Source: Akkermansiaceae bacterium (lineage in GTDB: Bacteria > Verrucomicrobiota > Verrucomicrobiia > Verrucomicrobiales > Akkermansiaceae). Taken from it: a stretch of 39,013 bases of DNA. The notes under the pieces were generated by a model, which was not told where the DNA came from, searched no databases, and worked only from the letters and a program-made list of their open reading frames with translations. Below are positions 24,972 through 32,153 of the stretch, piece after piece; within the stretch, counting starts at the first letter, position 1, and each line of letters opens with the position of its first letter. The translations under genes and the position numbers were made by a program. The stretch lies in the NCBI GenBank assembly GCA_903888515.1, contig CAISTY010000108.1, forward strand, positions 1 to 39,013, in the 5' to 3' direction.

Positions 24972-25003
24972 GCCGGAAAATAGGCCGGAAAATAGGCCGG
25001 AAA
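24960..25003. repeat. 12-bp tandem repeat carrying the stop codon
   Basis: gccggaaaatag occurs three times in tandem (24960-24995), and a fourth partial copy runs to 25003. Twelve is a multiple of three, so the in-frame TAG of the secreted protein is repeated three times, reading Ala-Gly-Lys-stop each time. Confidence 0.95.
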
Positions 25004-25009
25004 AACGAG

Positions 25010-25047
25010 TTGACATCTGATGTTTCTCGAAATAGCATCAAACATCA
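25010..25047 (+). promoter_or_regulatory. vapBC promoter with overlapping inverted-repeat operator
   Basis: A consensus -35 TTGACA (25010-25015), 17-bp spacer and -10 TAGCAT (25033-25038) lie directly before vapB. An inverted repeat with 8-bp arms, tgatgttt (25018-25025) and aaacatca (25040-25047), is centred on the -10 element, as expected of an autorepressor site bound by the VapB-VapC complex. Transcription should start near 25045, so the mRNA would be leaderless or nearly so. Confidence 0.75.
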
Positions 25048-25295
25048 TGAGAACCACATTGGACATTGATGCGCCGATTCTTGAGGAACTCAAAGGGTTG
25101 CAGGCCCGCGAAAAAAAATCCTTGGGACGCTTGGTGAGTGATCTTTTGGCAGGTGCCCTGGCCGCAAGGACCGCAACGTCCGGAGATGAAAGGGCGCAAC
25201 CCGTCTGGATCGCACGGCCAATGCAGGCACTGGTGGATCTGGCTGATAAGGAAACGGTGTATGCAGCGATGAATTCCAAGGAAATGACACCATGA
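25047..25295 (+). CDS. VapB-like antitoxin
   Basis: 82 residues beginning M-R-T-T-L-D-I-D-A-P-I-L-E-E-L-K, a ribbon-helix-helix DNA-binding start typical of VapB-type antitoxins. The helix K-K-S-L-G-R-L-V-S-D-L-L follows, then a flexible C-terminal toxin-binding tail. The ATG at 25047 is chosen because the in-frame start at 25020 lies inside the promoter. The 3' end overlaps the toxin start by 4 bp (ATGA), which indicates coupled translation. Autoregulation is suggested by the inverted repeat over the -10 element. Confidence 0.85.
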   Translation: MRTTLDIDAPILEELKGLQAREKKSLGRLVSDLLAGALAARTATSGDERAQPVWIARPMQALVDLADKETVYAAMNSKEMTP

Positions 25296-25744
25296 GCTAT
25301 TCCGTAGATGCCAACTTGTTCTTGTATGCCTCGGACTCGTCAAACCCGTATCATGCCCGTGCAGCGGTTTTCTTGAAGCGCTGTATGGCGAATCCAGAGC
25401 TTTGGTATCTGACTTGGCCGACGCTCATGGCTTATTTGAGGATTTCGACACATCCCTCGATTTTCGCGCATCCGCTATCACCGGATGAAGCGATGGAGAA
25501 CGTGGAGAAGCTGCTGGTCCTGCCGCACGTAAGAGTGCTGGCCGAAACGCGCGATTTCTGGAACCGGTATCGAGTCCTGGCCGATGCGACACCCGTGAGA
25601 GGCAATCTCGTTCCAGATGCCCATGTCGCGGCCTTGCTGAAAAGTCATGGGATCATCCGCATCTTTTCAAATGACCGCGATTTCAGGAAATTTCCCGGTC
25701 TCGAGGTGATCGATCCTTTGACAGACCCAAATTTCGGCACCTAA
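25292..25744 (+). CDS. VapC-like PIN-domain toxin with substituted acidic residue
   Basis: 150-residue PIN-domain ribonuclease of the VapC type. It has Y-S-V-D-A-N-L-F-L-Y with the first acidic site at Asp6, then the subgroup signature L-R-I-S-T-H-P and H-P-L-S-P-D-E-A, then V-P-D-A-H-V-A-A-L, and S-N-D-R-D-F near the end. In this subgroup the second metal ligand is usually the Glu in a Y-E-F-L-R-V-x-T-H-P motif; here it reads M-A-Y-L-R-I-S-T-H-P, with Ala (GCT). Activity may therefore be lowered. Its cognate VapB is directly upstream. Confidence 0.85.
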   Translation: MSYSVDANLFLYASDSSNPYHARAAVFLKRCMANPELWYLTWPTLMAYLRISTHPSIFAHPLSPDEAMENVEKLLVLPHVRVLAETRDFWNRYRVLADATPVRGNLVPDAHVAALLKSHGIIRIFSNDRDFRKFPGLEVIDPLTDPNFGT

Positions 25745-25774
25745 CAGTCAAGACTGGCGGATTGGAGTAAAGAA

Positions 25775-25800
25775 CCTCGGGGCAAGCCCCGAGGCATTTT
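25775..25800 (+). terminator. Hairpin after vapC
   Basis: An 8-bp perfect stem (cctcgggg/ccccgagg) with CAAG loop is followed by cattttc, 30 bp past the vapC stop. It is a plausible intrinsic terminator with a short T run. A second hairpin with the same CAAG loop (ccgaag/cttcgg) lies at 25834-25849. Confidence 0.65.
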
Positions 25801-26119
25801 CAGAATATGAATTCAGAAGATCACAGAACAAAGCCGAAGCAAGCTTCGGGGTATCCGACCCAAAGGGAATCAAGCGCATCCAATGAGTTGACGCGCACGT
25901 GCCAGGCCGGGGGACGCGCATCCGGTCGTGTCGTCAAAACCTATCAGGGAAGTCCCGAATGCCCGGAAGTCCGGAGAATGCCCGGGTCCAGAGCAGAATC
26001 CCCCGATTCAATTCCGCATTACATATATTGTCACAAGTTGTAATGGGGGTGCCGGGGGTGGCTTGGCTGGTGGAATTCCGTCGTTAAGATCGATGGACAA
26101 ACGGATATCAGCCGTTAGC
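25801..26119. other. Gap between vapC and the S10 peptidase gene
   Basis: About 320 bp with no supportable gene. An open frame at 25807-26043 has no start signal and no domain, and its codon use is unlike its neighbours. The stretch holds the second CAAG-loop hairpin and a short imperfect repeat of tgcccgga/tccggag near 25950-25985. Confidence 0.5.
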
Positions 26120-26127
26120 ATGTGGCC

Positions 26128-27651
26128 ATGCGTTTGACGACATCGCTGTTCCTTGGTCTCAGTTTTGGCGCATTAGGCGCGCAGGATTCGGTCGCATCAC
26201 CAGAGCCGCCGGCGAAAGAAAGCACGCCTGCCAAGCCAGCCGCGTCCGCCAAGCCTGCGGAACCCGTCGTGCGCGAATTTTCCATCGGGATCAACGGCAA
26301 CAACGTCCCCTACAAAGTCACGACCGGGAAAATCCAACTCAAGCAGGACGATGGCAAGGCGAAGGCCTCGATTTTCCACGTCAGCTACGAGCGCACCGAT
26401 GCGAAGGAGTTGTCCAAGAAGCGTCCGGTTTTGTTTGCGTTCAACGGCGGCCCCGGATCATCGGCGGTATGGCTGCATATTGGCGTGCTCGGGCCCAAAA
26501 TCATCAAGCTTCCAGGCAATGGGACCACGGCACCGCTACCGCCGTCCCGCGTGGAGGACAATCCACTGAGCATTCTGGATGTGTGCGATCTGGTGTTTGT
26601 GGATCCGGTATCCACCGGATACAGCCGGGCCGAAAACGACACCAAGCCCGGGGATTTCCACGGCCTCAATGAGGACATCGAATCCGTCGGCGACTTTGTC
26701 CGGCGCTGGATCACCGAACACGAACGCTGGGCATCACCCAAATATCTGTTAGGAGAATCCTACGGTGGAGTCCGTGCGGCAGGTCTTGCCCATCATCTGC
26801 AATCGCGTTACGGCATGAGCCTCAATGGCGTGGTTCTGTTGTCGTCGTTGCTGGATTTCGCGACGCTCCGGACGTCTCCGGGCCATGACCTGGGCTTCAT
26901 GGTCTATCTGCCCTCGTTCACCGGCACGGCGCATTTTCACCGGAAAATCACGGGCGACCGGGATGCTTTCCTGAAGGCAAGCACGGAGTTCGCCTTCGGC
27001 GGATATGCCACGGCATTGATCCAGGGCAACGCGCTGGATCCCGCAACCCGCATCGCGGTGGCGGCCAAGTTGGAGTCCTTCACCGGCATCCCGGCGGCGA
27101 TCTGGATCAAACATGACCTCCGCATCGATCCCGGATTTTTCCGTGGCGAGTTGCTCCGTGCCGAAGGCAAGGTGCTCGGCCGCTTCGATGCCCGCGTCGC
27201 ATGGGACAGCACGGACAAATCCGCGCCGTCCCCGGAATACGACCCCTCCTATTCGCTGGCCTACGGCGTATTTTCCACGGCCATGATGGATTACCTCGGG
27301 CGCGAATTGGGATATAAAGAGGACCAGCCGTATGAAATTCTAACCGGCAAAGTCAACCCGTGGCGCTGGAACGCCAACAACGAGGTGGTCAACCTCGGCA
27401 CACGCCTGGCTGCGGCCATGCGTGACAATCCCCATCTGCGCGTGCTGGTTATGGGCGGCCACACGGACCTCGCCACACCACCCGAAGGCGTGGCCTATTC
27501 GCTCCGTCATATGTTCGATTTGCCGGACGGCGCACGGGCCAACATCACCAACACCCGCTATGAGGGTGGTCACATGTTCTATCTGAATCCGCCGGATCTG
27601 GCGAAAACCCGCGCGGACCTCGTGAATTTCATCCAGGCGGGAAATCCCTGA
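26128..27651 (+). CDS. Serine carboxypeptidase-like (S10) secreted peptidase
   Basis: 507 residues from the ATG at 26128; a GTG six bases earlier is possible. A signal peptide (M-R-L-T-T-S-L-F-L-G-L-S) is followed by a Pro/Ala/Lys linker to about residue 47. The S10 motifs are all present: F-N-G-G-P-G-S-S-A at 105-113 (oxyanion region), G-E-S-Y-G-G at 209-214 with nucleophile Ser211, Asp447 in G-G-H-T-D-L-A-T-P-P, and His482 in E-G-G-H-M-F-Y. Such enzymes remove C-terminal residues from peptides in the periplasm or outside. The gene converges on the DUF1015 gene with a 6-bp gap. Confidence 0.93.
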   Translation: MRLTTSLFLGLSFGALGAQDSVASPEPPAKESTPAKPAASAKPAEPVVREFSIGINGNNVPYKVTTGKIQLKQDDGKAKASIFHVSYERTDAKELSKKRPVLFAFNGGPGSSAVWLHIGVLGPKIIKLPGNGTTAPLPPSRVEDNPLSILDVCDLVFVDPVSTGYSRAENDTKPGDFHGLNEDIESVGDFVRRWITEHERWASPKYLLGESYGGVRAAGLAHHLQSRYGMSLNGVVLLSSLLDFATLRTSPGHDLGFMVYLPSFTGTAHFHRKITGDRDAFLKASTEFAFGGYATALIQGNALDPATRIAVAAKLESFTGIPAAIWIKHDLRIDPGFFRGELLRAEGKVLGRFDARVAWDSTDKSAPSPEYDPSYSLAYGVFSTAMMDYLGRELGYKEDQPYEILTGKVNPWRWNANNEVVNLGTRLAAAMRDNPHLRVLVMGGHTDLATPPEGVAYSLRHMFDLPDGARANITNTRYEGGHMFYLNPPDLAKTRADLVNFIQAGNP

Positions 27652-27657
27652 TGGTGC

Positions 27658-28872
27658 TCACAGCAGATGGGAGAACATGGCGTCGCGCAGCTTGGGTTCA
27701 AACCATGTGCTCTTGGGCGGCATGATGCCCCCGGCGTCGGCGATTTCCATCAGATTCACGATGCCCGTCGGGAACATTGAGAATGCGCACGCAAACTCGC
27801 CGGAGTCCACCCGTTTTTCCAGTTCGGCAGTGCCGCGGATCCCGCCAATGAACGCAATGCGATGGCTGGTGCGCGGATCGTCGATGTCAAACAGCGGGCC
27901 TAACACCTCCGCCTGCAACAACGAAACATCCAGCAAATCCATGGCGGATTTCCCGCGCGTGAATTCCTGACGAAACACCAGTCCATACCAGTCGCCTGCC
28001 AGATAGAAACCGAGTTGATGCTTGGCGACAGGTGACGCGGGGCCGTCTGGCGTGATTGCAAACACGCGGCCCAGGGCGTCGAGGATAAGCGCCGGCGACT
28101 TGCCATTCAAATCCTTGAGCATCCGGTTGTAGGGCAGGATCTTCATCTGGGTATGTGGAAAAATCACGCTGAGAAATCCCGAGCTGCCTCCCCCACCCCG
28201 CCGCTTCTGATAGATACGCGCCGCCGCCGCGCTGCGGTGGTGCCCGTCGGCGATATACAGTGCGGGCAGTTGCGCGAACTCGGCCCGCACCCACGCGATG
28301 TCCGCTGCGGACGCCACCGGCCACGCGCTATGGCGCACGCCGTCGGGCGCGGTGAAATCAATTTCCGGCGCACCCGCCGTGATCCGGCCGACCCACTCGT
28401 CGATGGCCGGCACTGCCTGATAGGTCAGAAACACCGGCCCGGTCTGCGCTTCTAACGCTTCAATGTGGCGCACGCGGTCGTCCTCCTTGTCGGGGCGCGT
28501 CAACTCGTGTTTCCTGACGATGCCGTCCAGATATTCCTGGCAGCTCGCCAATCCGACCAACCCGGTCTGGCTGTGCCCCCCCATGATTTGCCGGTAGAGA
28601 TGGAACATCGGCTCCGGATCGCGCCGCAATACCCCATCTTCTATCAGTTTTTGAAAGTTCCTGCGGCCCTGCGCATAAACCGCGGGCGAATACACATCCA
28701 CCTCTTCCGTTAGATCAATCTCCGGTTTGCTTACCCGCAAAAAACTCAGCGGATTGCCTGCGGCCATGACCCGCGCTTCCGCGGACGACATGACATCATA
28801 AGGCAATTCACAAACCCGCGCGGCGAGCGCGGGATCCGGGCGGAGGGCGGCAAAGGGCGTGACAGTGGCCAT
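27658..28872 (-). CDS. DUF1015-family protein
   Basis: 404 residues from the ATG at 28872 (M-A-T-V-T-P-F-A-A-L-R-P). The DUF1015 family is recognised by the start R-P-x-P-A-L-A-A-R-V-C-E-L-P-Y-D-V and by the central Y-I-A-D-G-H-H-R-S-A-A-A. Also present are G-G-H-S-Q-T-G-L-V-G-L-A and the C-terminal M-P-P-K-S-T-W-F-E-P-K. Members are soluble and found widely in Verrucomicrobiota, Bacteroidota and Clostridia, often near serine or phosphoglycerate metabolism; no such neighbour is here. The biochemical function is not established to my knowledge. Confidence 0.9.
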   Translation of the reverse strand: MATVTPFAALRPDPALAARVCELPYDVMSSAEARVMAAGNPLSFLRVSKPEIDLTEEVDVYSPAVYAQGRRNFQKLIEDGVLRRDPEPMFHLYRQIMGGHSQTGLVGLASCQEYLDGIVRKHELTRPDKEDDRVRHIEALEAQTGPVFLTYQAVPAIDEWVGRITAGAPEIDFTAPDGVRHSAWPVASAADIAWVRAEFAQLPALYIADGHHRSAAAARIYQKRRGGGGSSGFLSVIFPHTQMKILPYNRMLKDLNGKSPALILDALGRVFAITPDGPASPVAKHQLGFYLAGDWYGLVFRQEFTRGKSAMDLLDVSLLQAEVLGPLFDIDDPRTSHRIAFIGGIRGTAELEKRVDSGEFACAFSMFPTGIVNLMEIADAGGIMPPKSTWFEPKLRDAMFSHLL

Positions 28873-29037
28873 AACGGTGGCCCGCAAGCCTAAACGGCGG
28901 CGGCGAGTGCGCAAGACCAAGTCTGAAAAATGAGCACCACCGCGAAGTTCTTTCAGCAGTTCCCGCCGGGCCGTGATTGGGCAATCTACGCACGATCCCC
29001 GGCTTGATGACGCCTTTGATCGTCCGCCCCGGGCTGT

Positions 29038-29517
29038 CTAACGAACTCTGGTGTTGACGATCGGATGCACCTCCGCCTCGCCGCAGAGCACCACCAGCAG
29101 ATTGCTGACCATCGCCGCTTTGCGCTCGTCATCAAGCGTGAGCACCTGTCTGTCAGCCAGGTCCTTCAATGCCATTTCCACCATGCTGACCGCGCCATGC
29201 ACGATCATCCGGCGTGCGGCGATGACGGCTTCCGCCTGTTGGCGGCGCAGCATGGGGGCGTCGTCGAGCCGCAGGGGAATGAAGCGGCGCTCCTTGTTGA
29301 GCGGGTCGCGAAACCGGAACGTGCCTGTCTCCAACTGGGCCCAGTCCGAGCCGAACGCATGGGCCGACATGCAGAGCACCAGCACGCGGGATTGCTCCAG
29401 ACCATCCTCGATCTTCGCCGGGATGCTGTCGCCGGGCTTGAGCAGCCATTCATCGAACCACACTTTAAGCCCGTCCGCTTGCAACCGCTCCGCCATACCC
29501 AGAACTTGAGGTGCCAC
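29038..29517 (-). pseudogene. TIR-SPFH chimera made of two gene fragments
   Basis: The first 80 residues are the middle of a bacterial TIR domain: [36 protein letters not shown] and [10 protein letters not shown]. The usual start (F-L-S-H-S-S-K-D-K type) is missing. From [15 protein letters not shown] onward the sequence is the C-terminal tail of an SPFH/band-7 protein, with [16 protein letters not shown] and P-I-V-N-T. Neither domain is complete. The frame stays open across the junction, so a fusion protein could be made, but loss of the TIR core start argues for decay. Confidence 0.75.
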
Positions 29518-29740
29518 TTTGGCACCTCAAGTTGTCAGCCTCTTCCGCCGTCAGTTGAAATGTGAAGTCTTGCGGAAACCGGCTTCGATTGCGTTTCACC
29601 GCACGGTTAAGAGCTTTGGTTTCGACGCTATAAAGCATTGCCAAATCGGAGTCCAGCAGCACTTTCTCGCCTCGTGCGAGGTGGATCAACTTCTCGATGT
29701 GTTCGACCGGAACCAGTTGTGTTAGGCTTTGGCTTTGCAT
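29465..29740 (-). pseudogene. 3'-truncated ORF6N-domain (KilA-N-like) gene
   Basis: From the ATG at 29740 (M-Q-S-Q-S-L-T-Q-L-V-P-V) the product is an ORF6N domain: I-E-K-L-I-H-L-A-R-G-E-K-V-L-L-D-S-D-L-A, M-L-Y, L-N-R-A-V-K-R-N and F-P-Q-D-F-T-F-Q-L. ORF6N proteins are DNA-binding products common in phages and mobile islands and normally about 150-250 residues. Here homology stops at L-R-C-Q-S-G-T-S-S, where a perfect 13-bp hairpin lies. The frame then runs into the TIR fragment in another register and ends at 29465. Only about 70 native residues remain. Confidence 0.75.
29503..29533. repeat. Perfect 13-bp inverted repeat at the ORF6N/TIR junction
   Basis: aacttgaggtgcc at 29503-29515 pairs with ggcacctcaagtt at 29521-29533 around a 5-nt loop. 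It lies at the point where the ORF6N fragment gives way to the TIR fragment. Confidence 0.9.
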
Positions 29741-29816
29741 GGGTTGTTTGGTTTGGAATCCCTGAGTTGTGGCTGGGAAAAACGTCGTATTCGGATGTTT
29801 CCGGCAAGGCAGGTGG

Positions 29817-30212
29817 TCACAGCGGGTTTTCAGCGATATCGGCAGACCACGGTTTCTTGCAGAGGTTTCCATCCAGGGTCGCGAGTTTGAAGCCGTGGCT
29901 GACAGCCAAGTGCACAAGGTGGGCGTCAGTCACGTCCCTGCTGGTGGCGAGTGCCGGCAGCGAGGCCGCCTGCGTGGTGTCGGTTAGAAAACGGTGTGAC
30001 GGCAAGTGGAGGATGGCGGCCAAGGCCGTCATGGCATCCGCAAAGGAGGCGCCGTAGGCCGGGCTCATGCTCACGCGCAGAAATCCCATCTGGGTGATGG
30101 GAGCGGTGGCAAATGCGGTGGTCGAGTTCAACCAGCGGTTGGCGCGGGCGTGGTCCGCGTGTCCGGACCAAGCACAAGCGAGCAGAATGTTCACGTCCAG
30201 GAGGTGACTCAC
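29817..30212 (-). CDS. VapC-like PIN-domain toxin
   Basis: 131 residues, a PIN-domain toxin. The first acidic site is in H-L-L-D-V-N-I-L-L-A, followed by A-P-I-T-Q-M-G-F-L-R-V-S, the later acidic site in V-T-D-A-H-L-V-H-L-A, and T-L-D-G-N-L near the end. Length and motif spacing fit VapC ribonucleases, which cleave tRNA or rRNA when the antitoxin is lost. Its start overlaps the stop of the AbrB-type antitoxin gene by 4 bp (ATGA). A 3' repeat-free gap separates it from the ORF6N fragment. Confidence 0.87.
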   Translation of the reverse strand: MSHLLDVNILLACAWSGHADHARANRWLNSTTAFATAPITQMGFLRVSMSPAYGASFADAMTALAAILHLPSHRFLTDTTQAASLPALATSRDVTDAHLVHLAVSHGFKLATLDGNLCKKPWSADIAENPL

Positions 30213-30460
30213 GAGAGATCCTCCAGGATGGCTTTGACCCGCTCCGGAGTCATGGGCGGCGCATCAGGAGACGCGACGAGCACGGGCCTGCCGTACTTTC
30301 CGCGCACGAGTCGGGCGCGTCTGGGTTGGTCGCGTTGCAGGACGAGTTTCTCACCCTCAACGGCAAACGAAATTTTGTCGCCCGGCTCAAGATGGAGGGC
30401 CTTGCGAAACCGGTTGGGGATGACCAACTGGCCTTTGGTGGAAAGCGTTGCCGTGCTCAT
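30209..30460 (-). CDS. AbrB/SpoVT-type antitoxin
   Basis: 83 residues from the ATG at 30460 (M-S-T-A-T-L-S-T-K-G-Q-L-V-I-P). It is a swapped-hairpin AbrB DNA-binding domain: K-G-Q-L-V-I-P-N-R-F-R-K-A-L-H-L-E-P-G-D and then I-S-F-A-V-E-G-E-K-L-V. The tail M-T-P-E-R-V-K-A-I-L-E-D-L would bind the PIN toxin. The frame is open upstream to 30607, but that part reads into the end of the damaged hicA and has no coding character. It is paired with the VapC gene through a 4-bp overlap. Confidence 0.87.
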   Translation of the reverse strand: MSTATLSTKGQLVIPNRFRKALHLEPGDKISFAVEGEKLVLQRDQPRRARLVRGKYGRPVLVASPDAPPMTPERVKAILEDLS

Positions 30461-30603
30461 GCCGAAAGTCTTACCTGGCTTACGCTTGGTTTCAAGGGTT
30501 TTTTCGCGGGCTTGGGCGGTGCACCCGTGCAAGACCATGTCTGGAAAAAAACAGCGAATCGCCGCGCCGGATTTTCTCACGGAAAAAGGCGCATCAATGC
30601 ACA

Positions 30604-30786
30604 TCATTCCGGGACGCCGAGCACGCGGCGAATGTGCCGGGCTAGGTGCTCGTCCACTTCGGTGTGGCGCGGGACAGGCTGCTTCTTGCCGGTGGCCGGA
30701 TTGAGATAAATGTCATGTCGGCCACCCGGCCGCAGGAGCATGCAACCTGCGGCTGTTAGCCGTCACACGAGATCGCGGCGTTTCAT
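30604..30786 (-). pseudogene. HicA toxin gene with in-frame TGA at codon 8
   Basis: The minus strand reads M-K-R-R-D-L-V, then TGA (30763-30765), then R-L-T-A-A-G-C-M-L-L-R. The usual HicA core follows: G-G-R-H-D-I-Y-L-N-P, Q-P-V-P-R-H-T-E-V and a proper stop after G-V-P-E, 60 codons in all. A single C-to-T change in a CGA arginine codon would explain the TGA. The active-site histidine remains. The ATG overlaps the hicB stop (ATGA), as in a normal pair. A restart inside is unlikely to give a full fold, so the toxin is probably silenced while its antitoxin stays intact. Confidence 0.82.
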
Positions 30787-30986
30787 ACTGCGATTTCTTT
30801 GAGCGCATAGCCTTCCGGCACGTCGTCAAGGATCATCATCCGGTAAGCGTCACGCATGTTTTCCTCGAGTTCCTTGAGTGTCCGCCCCTGAGTCATGATG
30901 TCGGGGAATTCGCGAAAGCGTCCGAGCCAGAACTTGTCGGACTTCCAATAGATCATCGTCAGTTTCTGTTGGGGCAGCGTGCTCAT
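30783..30986 (-). CDS. hicB: HicB-family antitoxin, partner of the broken hicA
   Basis: 67 residues with the HicB partial RNase-H-like fold: T-M-I-Y-W-K-S-D-K-F-W-L-G-R-F, then F-P-D-I-M-T-Q-G-R-T-L-K-E-L-E-E-N, then M-R-D-A-Y-R-M-M. It is the upstream gene of a pair whose toxin now carries a nonsense codon. With no active toxin it may serve as an orphan regulator or anti-toxin against related HicA proteins, which is speculation. The sequence itself shows no damage. Confidence 0.8.
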   Translation of the reverse strand: MSTLPQQKLTMIYWKSDKFWLGRFREFPDIMTQGRTLKELEENMRDAYRMMILDDVPEGYALKEIAV

Positions 30987-31052
30987 GACTGGAGATTCGG
31001 TCTATGGCCAGGACCGGGCAAGTCATTTCCGCGGTGGGTCGCAAGACCGGAT

Positions 31053-32072
31053 TCAACTCTTGAGGATGCCGCGTGCAACGAGGTTGTTGAGGCGGCGGGC
31101 GATATCCGCCAGTCCATCGGCGGCCACTTGGTGATAGCTACGGCCATCGCGGGTGTCAATGCCGTGACCCGGATCAAGGGCGCGGAGCATTTCGAGCGCC
31201 GGGTCCTCATGATCGAAAAGTTCAACGAATACCTGGCGCAACCCGCCGGATTTCGCCATGGCCGTGAGCAACGCGCCGATCCATCCGTCGTCGGTGGACA
31301 AGCAGCCGCGCGTGGTGGGCGCGGAGGCATGGAAAATCCCGAGTTCGCCCGCCGCAGCGATACGGGCGATGAGCGCCGCGTTTTCCGCAAGGGTTAGACC
31401 GGAATCCCCACAGTGGGCGGCATCAACCAACTGCTTGAAAAATATCTTTCCGAGCGCCTTGTTAGCCGCGCTGACGAATGCCCAGCCGCGTTCCAGATTG
31501 GTGAAGGTTTTGAACTCGCCGGGGCGGAGAAATTCGATGTGCCAGTTTTCGACGCACGATCCGGCCAGTCCCGCCTCCTGATAGGCGCGGAGGTGGACTT
31601 TCACGTTTTGCGCGATTGCCGCCTCGAAGTCCGCGCCGTCGCGGCGGGATTCATTTGCATTCATCCATGCCTCGATGGAGGTGGAGGAAACGTGGCGTGC
31701 GCCGTAAGCGATGGCGGTCTTGAGGTTGGGTAACAACTGCGCGACGACCGCATCCTCATCCGCCGGATTCATCGGATTGGCACCACCCACCATGAGGATG
31801 AAGTCCACTTCGAGACCGAGCGCCCTGAGGCCATGGACGAGTTCATCGAGATCCGCCGGAGCGGTTCCCGGAAATAACGAAACCTGCACGCGGCTGGGCA
31901 TGACCTGCGAGATTTCGCACAGTTCCTTCATCCCCGAAACCATCCGGATCCCCCCCCCGGAATCGCGCGGCAACTTGCCGGCTTCATCCGGAACCAGCCC
32001 GCCGACGAAGCGCAAGAATGTCGGAACAATGCCGAGTTGAACGTTGGACTTTAGTGTAATAGTCATGGCCAT
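31053..32072 (-). CDS. TIM-barrel protein, xylose-isomerase-like (uncertain)
   Basis: 339 residues; the Met at codon 3 (M-T-I-T-L-K) is an alternative start. There is no signal peptide. The pattern of strands and helices suggests a TIM barrel of the sugar isomerase/epimerase kind: V-Q-V-S-L-F-P-G, V-D-F-I-L-M-V-G-G-A-N-P, A-R-H-V-S-S-T-S-I-E-A-W, N-W-H-I-E-F-L, D-A-A-H-C-G-D-S-G and F-H-A-S-A-P. Conserved His and Glu residues at strand ends would suit a divalent-metal site. I cannot name a substrate or a definite family. It lies 82 bp downstream of the PQQ-propeller gene and may be co-transcribed. Confidence 0.6.
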   Translation of the reverse strand: MAMTITLKSNVQLGIVPTFLRFVGGLVPDEAGKLPRDSGGGIRMVSGMKELCEISQVMPSRVQVSLFPGTAPADLDELVHGLRALGLEVDFILMVGGANPMNPADEDAVVAQLLPNLKTAIAYGARHVSSTSIEAWMNANESRRDGADFEAAIAQNVKVHLRAYQEAGLAGSCVENWHIEFLRPGEFKTFTNLERGWAFVSAANKALGKIFFKQLVDAAHCGDSGLTLAENAALIARIAAAGELGIFHASAPTTRGCLSTDDGWIGALLTAMAKSGGLRQVFVELFDHEDPALEMLRALDPGHGIDTRDGRSYHQVAADGLADIARRLNNLVARGILKS

Positions 32073-32153
32073 GGGGCGAGTATATGGGAAATTCCAAATG
32101 AGGAAAGATGAAAATTCTTCTAACAGCCACTTGGGTTCGGTTCCCCCACCCGC

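Noticed and set aside
25807..26043. 78-codon frame between vapC and the S10 peptidase
   Set aside because: It covers a hairpin and imperfect repeats, with no Shine-Dalgarno and no recognisable domain.
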